Of a DNA stretch of 64,000 nt, positions 57,932 through 64,000 are shown piece by piece. The notes under the pieces are model-generated. The model did not search any database. It saw only the letters and a program-made list of their open reading frames with translations, and was not told the origin of the DNA. The number at the start of each line of letters is the position of its first letter. The stretch's first letter is position 1. Source of the stretch: [Actinomadura] parvosata subsp. kistnae (GTDB taxonomy: Bacteria; Actinomycetota; Actinomycetes; Streptosporangiales; Streptosporangiaceae); NCBI RefSeq assembly GCF_900323885.1, contig NZ_OOHJ01000013.1:1-64000 (forward strand). The letters run 5' to 3'. The position numbers and the translations under genes are program-made.

Positions 57932-58210
57932 ATGAGCCCTGTCGAACTGCCTGAGATCTGGCGCCCGCCGCTCGTGGAGACGGTTCCCGACGGCACGGCG
58001 CGTTACCTGCTGGCCTGGAGCGACGACGCGCAGGGGTCGCGGTGGGGATACCTGCTGTGGCCGCCCCGCACGCTGGAGGCGCACGGCGGCGTGCGGCACG
58101 AGGCGAGCGCCCGCTGGGTGCACTGGGCGGAGATCCGCCCGGTCGACGGCGAGGACTACACCACGGTTCCGATCGCCGACCCCCTGGTGGGCCCGGGAAT
58201 GCCTGACTAG
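57932..58210 (+). CDS. Small protein behind a LexA-like box, unknown
   Basis: The 92-residue acidic, tryptophan-rich soluble protein ('AWSDDAQGSRWGYLLWPPRTL', 'ARWVHWAEIRPVDGEDY') has no family recognised. It has no signal or membrane segment. ATG 57932 follows GGAG with a short spacing. The LexA-like box directly upstream suggests DNA-damage induction, but this rests on the box alone. The next gene starts 9 bp after the stop, so the two may be co-transcribed. Confidence 0.65.
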   Translation: MSPVELPEIWRPPLVETVPDGTARYLLAWSDDAQGSRWGYLLWPPRTLEAHGGVRHEASARWVHWAEIRPVDGEDYTTVPIADPLVGPGMPD

Positions 58211-58219
58211 GGTCAGAGA

Positions 58220-59134
58220 ATGGACGGTACGGCGATCGCGCGGGTGCGCCGCTTCCAGCGCACCGTGACGCAGCGCATCGGAGCGCTCGAAGACGCCTTC
58301 ATGGGCCGCGACCGGCCGCTCGGGCAGGCGCGGGTGCTGTGGGAGATCGGCCGCGACGGCAGCGAGATCCGCGCGCTGCGGGCCCGGCTGGAGCTCGACT
58401 CCGGCTACCTGAGCAGGCTGCTGCGCGCCCTGGAGGCCGACGGCCTGGTCGTCGTCGAGGCGGGCGGGGCCGACGGGCGGGTGCGCACGGCCCGCCTCAC
58501 CCCGGCCGGGGCGGCCGAGCGGGCGGAGCTCGACCGGCGCTCCGACGAGGCGGCCGCCGCGCTGCTCAGGCCGCTGTCGGCCGGGCAGCGCGAGCGGCTG
58601 GTGGCCGCGATGTCGGAGGTCGAGCGGCTGCTGGCCGCCTCCATGGTGGAGGTCGCCGCCCTCGACCCCCGGCAGCCCGCCGCCCGCCACTGCCTGACGG
58701 CCTACGTCGCCGAGCTGGGGCGGCGCTTCGAGGGCGGCTTCGACCCGGCGCGCAGCCTCCCGGCCGCCGACGACGAGCTGCGCCCGCCCGCCGGGTTGCT
58801 GCTCGTCGCCACCCTGCACGCCGAGCCGGTGGGCTGCGTGGCGCTGAAGCTCCACCGGGAGACGGCGGAGATCAAGCGCATGTGGGTGGATCCGTCGGCG
58901 CGGGGCCTCGGGCTGGGGCGGCGGCTGCTCGCCGAGGCCGAGTCGCGGGCGGCCGGGGAGGGCGTGCGCACGCTGCGCCTGGAGACCAACCGGGCGCTCA
59001 CCGAGGCCGTCGCCCTCTACCGCTCCTCCGGCTACACGGAGGTGCCGGCGTTCAATGACGAGCCCTACGCCCACCACTGGTTCGAGAAGCACCTCCCCGG
59101 CCCCGCCGATCAGCCCACCCGCGCCAGCCGGTAG
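58220..59134 (+). CDS. MarR-GNAT fusion protein
   Basis: The 304-residue protein has an N-terminal MarR winged helix (~1-140; 'ALRARLELDSGYLSRLLRALEADGLVVVEAGGADGRVRTARLT') and a C-terminal GNAT acetyltransferase domain (~155-295; 'MWVDPSARGLGLGRRLLAEAE', 'LYRSSGYTEVPAFNDEPYAHHWFEK'). Such fusions couple DNA binding to acetyl transfer, with target and ligand unknown. It follows the small gene at 57932 by 9 bp. Its 3' end overlaps the convergent gene at 59110 by 25 bp. Confidence 0.88.
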   Translation: MDGTAIARVRRFQRTVTQRIGALEDAFMGRDRPLGQARVLWEIGRDGSEIRALRARLELDSGYLSRLLRALEADGLVVVEAGGADGRVRTARLTPAGAAERAELDRRSDEAAAALLRPLSAGQRERLVAAMSEVERLLAASMVEVAALDPRQPAARHCLTAYVAELGRRFEGGFDPARSLPAADDELRPPAGLLLVATLHAEPVGCVALKLHRETAEIKRMWVDPSARGLGLGRRLLAEAESRAAGEGVRTLRLETNRALTEAVALYRSSGYTEVPAFNDEPYAHHWFEKHLPGPADQPTRASR

Positions 59135-60327
59135 GCGCCGCCCTCCTCCCACAGCAGCCACGGCCCGGCCGCCAGCACGAGGCCGGGCTGCTTGAGCGTC
59201 ACGCCCGTCACGGGGTCGTGCACGATCGAGGCGCCGCCCGTCGTGTACGCGACCAGCCGGTCCCCGGCCGTCATGCGGGCCTGCTCGCCCTTGCCCGGCG
59301 CCGGCACCGCGCCGGACGTCCGCTCCGGCCCCCACGAGTCGCGCGGCACGCTGTGCAGCGTCTTCCCCGTCACCCAGACGAACGCGGTGTCGGTCGCCGC
59401 CGCCTGCCACCGCTGCGCGCGCCGGCCCATCGTCTGCGCCCGCACGCCGGCCGGCAGCGGGTGCTCGGCCGCGACCCGCATCGTCCGCACGTCCACCAGC
59501 CGCAGCTTCCTGTCGTCGGCCGGCTCGACGACGAACAGGTAGGGGTAGGAGAACGCGACTGCCGTGCCGGTGGCGGGCCGGCCGTTCGTGACCGTCCGGC
59601 CGGGCTCCGCGCAGCCCACGGCCACCCAGGGCTGCAGCATGGGGTCGTTGCCGGCGATCGCGCCGCCGTCCACCCAGACGGGCGCCTCGGGGTCGGTGCC
59701 CTGGGGGCTGATCGTGCGGATGCTCCCGTCGGCCGCGCGGCAGCGCTGCTCGCCGTTCTCCGTCCAGGTGCGCAGCCCCTCGGCCGCGCCCAGGCCCGAG
59801 CGCGCCGAGAAGCCGGCGGCCTCGGGTGCGCCGCCGGTCGCGGACGTCTCCGCCACCGCGCCACCGGGGGTGAGCCCGAGCACGGTGCCGTCGGAGCCGA
59901 GCGCCGCCGGCGTGAACGGCTCGCCCGCCCCCGTACGGCCGCCGACCTCCACCATGCCCGTCACGGCCACCAGCCGGCGCAACCGCTCCGCGAACGCCTC
60001 GTTACGGCCCGAGCCAGGGGAGGGCGTGATGGTCCTCGTGGGCGTGGGCCGGTCGGCGGGCGGGGGACCGGGGGAGACCGTGACGGTCCTGGTGACCGTG
60101 GGACTGGGCGCGACCGTAGCGGCGAAGTCGCCGCTTCCGCCGCGCAGCATCAGCGGTGCCGCGACCAGCACCGCGGCCTGGCAGGCGAGCGCCGCCAGCC
60201 AGGCGGCCCGGCGCTTCCTGCGCCTGACCGCCACCGACCGGTGGATCCGGCCCGCCAGGCCCGGCGGCGGGTCCGCCCGGCCCGGCTCGCCGAGCAGCGT
60301 GCCCAGCCTGCTCTCCAGGTCATCCAT
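59110..60327 (-). CDS. Membrane protein paired with ECF sigma (possible anti-sigma)
   Basis: The 405-residue protein has a cytoplasmic N-terminal segment (~1-38), one membrane helix ('AAWLAALACQAAVLVAAPLML', ~40-60), a Thr/Pro-rich linker and a C-terminal extracytoplasmic beta-propeller-like domain (~100-405, with repeated 'WLL', 'WVDGGAIAGND', 'YPYLFVVEP' strands). It overlaps the sigma factor gene by 8 bp. That layout fits an anti-sigma factor or sensor, but no zinc-finger HxxxCxxC is present in the N-terminal part, so the role is inferred from position. GGAGG precedes ATG 60327. Confidence 0.72.
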   Translation of the reverse strand: MDDLESRLGTLLGEPGRADPPPGLAGRIHRSVAVRRRKRRAAWLAALACQAAVLVAAPLMLRGGSGDFAATVAPSPTVTRTVTVSPGPPPADRPTPTRTITPSPGSGRNEAFAERLRRLVAVTGMVEVGGRTGAGEPFTPAALGSDGTVLGLTPGGAVAETSATGGAPEAAGFSARSGLGAAEGLRTWTENGEQRCRAADGSIRTISPQGTDPEAPVWVDGGAIAGNDPMLQPWVAVGCAEPGRTVTNGRPATGTAVAFSYPYLFVVEPADDRKLRLVDVRTMRVAAEHPLPAGVRAQTMGRRAQRWQAAATDTAFVWVTGKTLHSVPRDSWGPERTSGAVPAPGKGEQARMTAGDRLVAYTTGGASIVHDPVTGVTLKQPGLVLAAGPWLLWEEGGAYRLARVG

Positions 60328-60820
60328 GGTCCACCTCCGCACCTCGCACGGCCTCACGGAGCCGGGCGAGCCCCCGCGACGCCTGGCTCTTGACGCTGCC
60401 GCGGCTGCACCCCAGCAGACGGGCGATCTCCTCGTCGCTGCGCTCCTCGACGTAACGCAGCACCAGGACGGCCCGCGTACGAGGGGGCAGCTCGGCGACG
60501 CGGGAGCGCACCCCCGCGTCGTCCAGCAGGCGTTCCAGCCCCAGGTCCTCGGCCGCCGGCTCGGGCGGCGCGGCCACGCTGACCTCGCGCCTGGGCCGCC
60601 GCCACCGGTTGGCCATGATGCGGATCATGGCCGTGCGGACGTACCCCTCGGGGGACTCCTTCCGCCTGACGGCGGACCAGCGCAGTCCGGTACGGGTGAG
60701 CGCCTCCTGCACCAGGTCCTCGGCGTCGTGCCGGTTCTGGGTCAGGACCATGGCGTAGCGATAGAGCGCAGGTAGTCGCTGCGCCACGAATGTCTCGAAC
60801 GTCGGATCGTCCACTCGCAC
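60320..60820 (-). CDS. ECF sigma factor, SigE-family
   Basis: The 166-residue sigma-70 family protein has region 2 ('ALYRYAMVLTQNRHDAEDLVQEALTRTGLRW') and region 4 ('LPPRTRAVLVLRYVEERSDEEIARLLGCSRGSVKSQASRGLARLR'), as in the actinobacterial SigE/SACE-type ECF group. There is no C-terminal extension, unlike SigJ at 19525. GTG 60820 is preceded by a GGAGGGCGGAG stretch. It is coupled to the downstream membrane protein by an 8-bp overlap, which suggests regulation at the membrane. Confidence 0.9.
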   Translation of the reverse strand: MRVDDPTFETFVAQRLPALYRYAMVLTQNRHDAEDLVQEALTRTGLRWSAVRRKESPEGYVRTAMIRIMANRWRRPRREVSVAAPPEPAAEDLGLERLLDDAGVRSRVAELPPRTRAVLVLRYVEERSDEEIARLLGCSRGSVKSQASRGLARLREAVRGAEVDHG

Positions 60821-60869
60821 CTCCGCCCTCCAAGGACACCTCAGAGGGCCGGAGGGTTGAGCGGGATCC

Positions 60870-61730
60870 TCACACGGGCGGGTTGAAGCGGTGGTAGCCG
60901 GGTGAAGTCCATCCGGCCGGCAGGGTGCCGGCGAGGTGGACGTACGCGTCGATCTCGAACCGCACGACGCGCGGCTCGCTCCACTCCACCCGCGCCCGGC
61001 CGGTGAGCTGGAGGGTCTCGCCGCGCTCCCAGTCGGGGAAGAGCAGCCCCGCGGCCGGGTCGAGCTCCAGGTTGCCGAGCGTCATGTACATGCCGTTGCC
61101 CTGGTAGTCGGGGAACTCCAGGGTGCGCGGCCCGGTGACGCGGACGAAGCCGGGGTTGCCGCCCCGGTGCGACACGTCCGCGCCGTGGCCCTCGGCGCGG
61201 GTGGCGATGAAGAACGTGTCGGCGGCGGCGATCCAGTCGCGGTGCCGCTCCTCCAGCGTGGTGCCGCGGCCGAGGCCGGCGGGGGTGCCGGGGTCCGTGG
61301 TGGGCTCGCGGGTCTGGATGTACTTGGGGCAGTTGGCGTAGACCTGCTCCGTCCAGACGACGAGGGACTGCCCGGCCTGTACGGCGGTGCCGTTCACGCG
61401 CATCCTGCGCCGCGTGTGCGGCTCGATGGCCAGCAGCCCGATGTCCCGCTCCGCCGCGAACAGCCCGTGCAGCGGGTCGTCGGCGGCGGGCAGCGCGCGC
61501 AGCACGACGGTGCGGTCATCCTCGGCCTCGGCGAACCCGGCGGGCCCGGTGAGCACGCCCGCCCACAGCCGCCCGCGGTCGTCGGCGGCGCCGGCCACGA
61601 TCATGCGCTGGTCGCGCAGGAACGCGGCCGCCGCGGCCGGGATCTCGGGCCGGGTGCGCGAGCTGCCGTGCTCGGCCAGGCGCACCCCGGTGCGCCGCTG
61701 CACGGCGACCTCGCCCGGATGGCTCTTCAT
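60870..61730 (-). CDS. PNPOx-like flavin-nucleotide-binding protein
   Basis: The 286-residue split-barrel protein of the pyridoxamine-5'-phosphate oxidase-like superfamily has 'IPAAAAAFLRDQRMIVAGAADDRGRLWAGVLTG' early on, 'VNGTAVQAGQSLVVWTEQVYANCPKYIQTRE' in the middle and 'GNPGFVRVTGPRTLEFPDYQGNGMYMTLGNLELDP' late. These bind flavin or F420 and reduce or oxidise small molecules. Its ATG overlaps the VOC gene stop by one base (TAATG), so the two are translated together, presumably in one detoxification unit under the CGNR regulator. Confidence 0.85.
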   Translation of the reverse strand: MKSHPGEVAVQRRTGVRLAEHGSSRTRPEIPAAAAAFLRDQRMIVAGAADDRGRLWAGVLTGPAGFAEAEDDRTVVLRALPAADDPLHGLFAAERDIGLLAIEPHTRRRMRVNGTAVQAGQSLVVWTEQVYANCPKYIQTREPTTDPGTPAGLGRGTTLEERHRDWIAAADTFFIATRAEGHGADVSHRGGNPGFVRVTGPRTLEFPDYQGNGMYMTLGNLELDPAAGLLFPDWERGETLQLTGRARVEWSEPRVVRFEIDAYVHLAGTLPAGWTSPGYHRFNPPV

Positions 61731-62173
61731 TAGAAGAACCCGCAGGTGGGGGCGCCGGTGGTGGGCGCGGGCCGGTCACCGGCGCCGTCGGGGGCGAAGA
61801 TCTCCAGCCGGATGCCGTCGGGGTCCTCGAAGAACACGCCGCCCGACGAGGCGCCCTCGCCGTGCGGCACCACGCCGTCGTGGTAGAGGGGCGCGCCGAG
61901 CTCCCTGATCACCTGCTCGGCCCGCCGTACCGCGTCGAGGTCGGCCACCTGGAACGACAGGTGGTGCAGCCCCGGCAGGGCGGTGGCGAAGCGGCCCTCG
62001 CTCTGCTGCCAGAGCGTCAGCACCAGCGTGCCGTCCTGGGCCAGGAACGCGTAGCGCCGCCCGTCCTGCTGCGACTCGCCCGCCACCGCGAACCCGAAGA
62101 CGCGCCGGTAGAACTCCTTGGACGCCTCGAGGTCGGTGACGTTGAGCCCGATGTGCCCGGTCTGAAAGGACAT
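61730..62173 (-). CDS. VOC (glyoxalase/bleomycin resistance) family protein
   Basis: The 147-residue vicinal-oxygen-chelate protein has the paired beta-alpha-beta pattern: 'HIGLNVTDLEASKEFYRRVFGFAV' (first metal His), 'LHHLSFQVADLDAV' (second) and 'GGVFFEDPDGIRLEIFAPDG' (Glu). It probably isomerises or detoxifies a reactive compound. ATG 62173 is chosen over 62197 because GGAG lies 6 nt before it. Two composite TCTAACG-type repeats lie directly upstream (62184-62252), and the PNPOx-like gene is coupled downstream. Confidence 0.88.
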   Translation of the reverse strand: MSFQTGHIGLNVTDLEASKEFYRRVFGFAVAGESQQDGRRYAFLAQDGTLVLTLWQQSEGRFATALPGLHHLSFQVADLDAVRRAEQVIRELGAPLYHDGVVPHGEGASSGGVFFEDPDGIRLEIFAPDGAGDRPAPTTGAPTCGFF

Positions 62174-62183
62174 CCCACACTCC

Positions 62184-62215
62184 TCTAACGGATGCACGAC
62201 TGATTTGCCGTTAGA
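62184..62215. promoter_or_regulatory. Composite operator copy 1 (TCTAACG-N18-CGTTAGA)
   Basis: TCTAACG (62184-62190) and CGTTAGA (62209-62215) form an inverted pair with an 18-bp gap, just upstream of the VOC start. The same arrangement recurs at 62221-62252 and 62834-62865, so it is very likely the site of one regulator, presumably the CGNR protein. Confidence 0.75.
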
Positions 62216-62236
62216 AGCACTATAACGGCAAATCAG
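62200..62236. repeat. 14-bp inverted repeat CTGATTTGCCGTTA/TAACGGCAAATCAG
   Basis: Perfect 14-bp arms at 62200-62213 and 62223-62236 flank a 9-nt centre. The repeat overlaps the two composite operators and contains their inner half-sites. It may be a hairpin that also ends the CGNR transcript. Confidence 0.8.
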
Positions 62237-62252
62237 ATGCTTTGGCGTTAGA
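62221..62252. promoter_or_regulatory. Composite operator copy 2 (TATAACG-N18-CGTTAGA)
   Basis: TATAACG (62221-62227) and CGTTAGA (62246-62252) are again separated by 18 bp, with one mismatch in the left half-site. It lies between the CGNR stop and operator copy 1. Confidence 0.65.
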
Positions 62253-62258
62253 AGAGGG

Positions 62259-62825
62259 TCATTTCTTGTGCTCCCGGTAGTGCCTGGCCGCTCGGGCGCG
62301 GTTCCCGCAGGCCGTCGAGCACCACTCCTGACGTGGGTGTTCCTTGACGTAATAGAGCACGCAGCGGGGCGCCTGGCAGGTGCGCAACAAGGCCCGCTCG
62401 GGGCTCGCCAGGAACTCGACGGCCGCCGTGGCGAGCCGGCCGCGCAGCCGGGCGGACGCGTCGGCGGGCGACACGGTGACGAGGGCGGGCTCGCCGTCCC
62501 AGGAGAGCTGCGGAGCCGTGGGCGCCGCCAGGGCTGTGGCGTTGACCAGCGCCAGCGCCTCCTCGAACGGGGGCAGCTCGGCCGCGTCCGCCCGGCTCGG
62601 CGGCCCGGGCGCCACGGCCCTGGCGAACAGGGCGCGGACCGCCTGGCGCAGGCGCACGGTCTCCTGCCGCAGCTCCTCCGAGGCGGTGAAGGACGCGTCG
62701 AGGCCCAGCTCCGCCGCGTGCTCGCGAGCCCAGGCCGTCATCCCCTCGACGTCGGACAGGTTGTCGACCAGGCCCGAGCGGGCGGCTCTGACCGTGCTGA
62801 CGAAATCAAGGCTCAGGAACGACAT
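62259..62825 (-). CDS. CGNR zinc-finger (ABATE-domain) regulator
   Basis: The 188-residue protein has an N-terminal ABATE domain (~1-135) and a C-terminal CGNR zinc finger: 'CQAPRCVLYYVKEHPRQEWCSTACGNRARAARHYREH' with four cysteines and the CGNR signature (~147-185). These are thought to be stress-related transcription regulators in actinobacteria. It lies upstream of the VOC-PNPOx genes on the same strand, and identical-spacing repeats sit before both this gene and the VOC gene. That suggests autoregulation and control of the operon. Confidence 0.88.
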   Translation of the reverse strand: MSFLSLDFVSTVRAARSGLVDNLSDVEGMTAWAREHAAELGLDASFTASEELRQETVRLRQAVRALFARAVAPGPPSRADAAELPPFEEALALVNATALAAPTAPQLSWDGEPALVTVSPADASARLRGRLATAAVEFLASPERALLRTCQAPRCVLYYVKEHPRQEWCSTACGNRARAARHYREHKK

Positions 62826-62833
62826 CTCCCCAA

Positions 62834-62865
62834 TCTAACGCCTGCTCGGAAGGGGAGCCGTTAGA
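62834..62865. promoter_or_regulatory. Composite operator copy 3 before the CGNR gene
   Basis: TCTAACG (62834-62840) and CGTTAGA (62859-62865) have the same 18-bp gap as the copies before the VOC gene and end 8 bp before the CGNR gene start on the minus strand. Autoregulation is inferred. Confidence 0.75.
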
Positions 62866-62872
62866 TAAAAGA

Positions 62873-62902
62873 TGCGTGATCAGAAAATTTGCTGATCACG
62901 CA
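62873..62902. promoter_or_regulatory. TetR operator TGCGTGATCAG-N8-CTGATCACGCA
   Basis: Perfect 11-bp arms (62873-62883, 62892-62902) flank the A/T-rich 8-bp centre AAAATTTG. It is the probable binding site of the TetR protein that starts 23 bp further on, and it sits only 8 bp from CGNR operator copy 3, so both regulators act on a small shared region. Confidence 0.8.
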
Positions 62903-62924
62903 AAATCCTTCTAGAGTCGGCGGC

Positions 62925-63536
62925 GTGACCGGACTGCGAGAGCGCAAGAAGCAGGCCACGCGCGAGGCCCTGATGACGGCCGCGCTGCGGCTGGCCCTGG
63001 AGCGCGGCCTGGACAACGTCCGGGTCGAGGACATCGCGGCCGAGGCCGGCGTCTCGCCCCGCACGTACAACAACTACTTCGCCAGCAAGTACGAGGCGAT
63101 CACCGCCCGCCACACCGACCGCGTCCGCGCGTCCGTCGAGGCGCTGCGCGCCCGGCCCGCCGGCGAGCCCTTCTGGGACGCGCTGACCGAGGCCATGGTG
63201 CAGCCGTGGGCCCGCCACGCCGGCACCACCGGCCAGGCGCCGGCGCCCGAGCTGCTGGCCGGCATCCGCATGCTCAGCGAGGAGCCCGCGCTGCGGGCCG
63301 AGTCGCTGAAGGTGGCCTTCGCCGCCGACGGCGAGCTGGCCGCGGCCATCGCCGAGCGCGTCGGCGCCGACCCCGCCCGCGACCTGTACCCCAGCCTGGT
63401 CGCGGTCACCGTGACCGCGGCCGTGCAGGCGGGCGTCGCGCACTGGCTGCGCGCCGACCCGCCCGTCCCGCTCGTGCCGGTGCTGCGCGACTGCCTGCGC
63501 GCGCTGGCCGCCGGGCTGCCCGCCCCCACCGAATGA
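62925..63536 (+). CDS. TetR-family regulator of the downstream monooxygenase
   Basis: The 203-residue TetR protein has helix-turn-helix 'KKQATREALMTAALRLALERGLDNVRVEDIAAEAGVSPRTYNNYFASKYEAI' (~6-57; 'PRTYNNYF' is the recognition helix) and an alpha-helical C-terminal domain. GTG 62925 is chosen because it lies directly after the 11+8+11 palindrome; the longer frame would start inside it. The FAD monooxygenase gene begins 11 bp after its stop, so the regulator and enzyme are one operon under autoregulation. Confidence 0.88.
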   Translation: MTGLRERKKQATREALMTAALRLALERGLDNVRVEDIAAEAGVSPRTYNNYFASKYEAITARHTDRVRASVEALRARPAGEPFWDALTEAMVQPWARHAGTTGQAPAPELLAGIRMLSEEPALRAESLKVAFAADGELAAAIAERVGADPARDLYPSLVAVTVTAAVQAGVAHWLRADPPVPLVPVLRDCLRALAAGLPAPTE

Positions 63537-63547
63537 GGAGACCCCGC

Positions 63548-64000
63548 ATGGACATCGTGATCGCCGGAGGCGGCCCCAACGGGCTCATGCTGGCCTGCGA
63601 GCTGAGCCTGGCGGGAGTCAGGCCGCTCGTGGTCGAGCGCCTGCCGGAGCGCAGCGACCAGCCCAAGGCCAACGGCATCGTCGGCCAGGTCGTACGCCTC
63701 CTGCGCCGGCGCGGCCTGGCCGAGCAGGAGGCCCCCATGCCCGCGTTCGTGTTCGGCGCGATGCCGCTGCACCTGGCCGGGCTCGACGACAACCCGCTGC
63801 ACGGCATCGGCATCAAGCAGCCCGAGCTGGAGGAGCTGCTGGAGCGGCGGGCCCTGGAGCTGGGCGTGGAGATCAGGCGCGGGCACGAGCTGACCGGGCT
63901 CGCCCAGGACGCCGACGGGGTGACGCTGGAGGTGGCGGGCCCCGGCGGGCCTTATGAGCTGCGCACCCGCTACCTCGTCGGCTGCGACGGCGCGCACAGC
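63548..64000 (+). CDS. FAD-dependent monooxygenase (UbiH/PheA type), partial
   Basis: The first 151 codons are present; the gene runs off the window. It opens 'MDIVIAGGGPNGLMLACELSLAG' (GxGxxG FAD site) and reaches 'YLVGCDGAHS' (the DG motif of aromatic-compound hydroxylases). Such flavoproteins hydroxylate phenols, polyketides or antibiotics using NAD(P)H and O2. GAGGAG precedes ATG 63548. It follows the TetR gene by 11 bp, so it is its likely target; the substrate is unknown and the C-terminal part is not visible. Confidence 0.85.
   Translation, partial: MDIVIAGGGPNGLMLACELSLAGVRPLVVERLPERSDQPKANGIVGQVVRLLRRRGLAEQEAPMPAFVFGAMPLHLAGLDDNPLHGIGIKQPELEELLERRALELGVEIRRGHELTGLAQDADGVTLEVAGPGGPYELRTRYLVGCDGAHS

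Overview
The window is about 72% GC actinobacterial DNA. GTG and TTG starts are frequent, genes commonly overlap by 4 bp, and the content includes F420-dependent and mycothiol-type enzyme families, WYL/YafY regulators, an AlaX-like editing protein, DyP peroxidase and AA10 LPMO. It looks like a soil actinomycete chromosome, possibly Streptosporangiaceae/Nonomuraea-like, but the genus is a guess. No integrase, transposase, phage structural gene or CRISPR array was seen, so this reads as ordinary chromosome arm rather than an island.

Layout. 0-5 kb: PPOX/F420 enzyme, a TGT-like zinc protein, a WYL regulator divergent from a DUF1579-like gene, and an NAD(P)-binding oxidoreductase behind an exact ECF41-type promoter. 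5-13 kb: an NhaA-DsbA fusion, a GAP-family membrane protein, DyP peroxidase, LPMO and a two-component system. 13-19.5 kb: exporters with a TetR regulator, small membrane proteins, a SRPBCC protein, a CynX-type MFS and the AlaX-like editor. 19.5-26 kb: SigJ/ECF41, tRNA-Ala(GGC), GNAT, a second WYL regulator, an aromatic amino acid decarboxylase, DUF4236, a MocR regulator and a phosphoesterase.

26.1-44.4 kb is the coherent core, a complete L-arabinose system. It holds a secreted GH51 arabinofuranosidase, two closely similar LacI regulators, two complete sugar ABC transporters (YtfQRT-YjfF type and ChvE-MmsAB type) and araB-araD-araA. At least six copies of one LacI-type operator (TTGTTAGCGnTnACAA) lie in front of these transcription units. 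The two LacI proteins have nearly the same helix-turn-helix, so they probably share the sites. Inferred flow: the enzyme frees arabinose outside the cell, the two transporters import it (possibly in different ring forms), and isomerase, kinase and epimerase convert it to xylulose 5-phosphate.

44.5-64 kb: alditol oxidase, an LLM oxidoreductase, a hemerythrin/MFS pair with a divergent TetR across a perfect AT-rich palindrome, a methyltransferase, and a GlxA regulator divergent from a type III PKS and ICMT-like methyltransferase pair. Each gene of that pair carries a one-base frameshift. Next come an Asn-synthetase-like protein, a vWA lipoprotein, a second identical tRNA-Ala with a good terminator, a small gene behind a LexA-like box, an ECF sigma/membrane protein pair, and a CGNR regulator with VOC and PPOX genes. 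Three copies of one composite inverted repeat (TCTAACG-N18-CGTTAGA) surround the CGNR gene. The window ends inside an FAD monooxygenase that follows its TetR regulator.

The most notable regulatory points are the ECF41 promoter pair, which ties SigJ to an oxidoreductase 16 kb away, and the CGNR composite operator.
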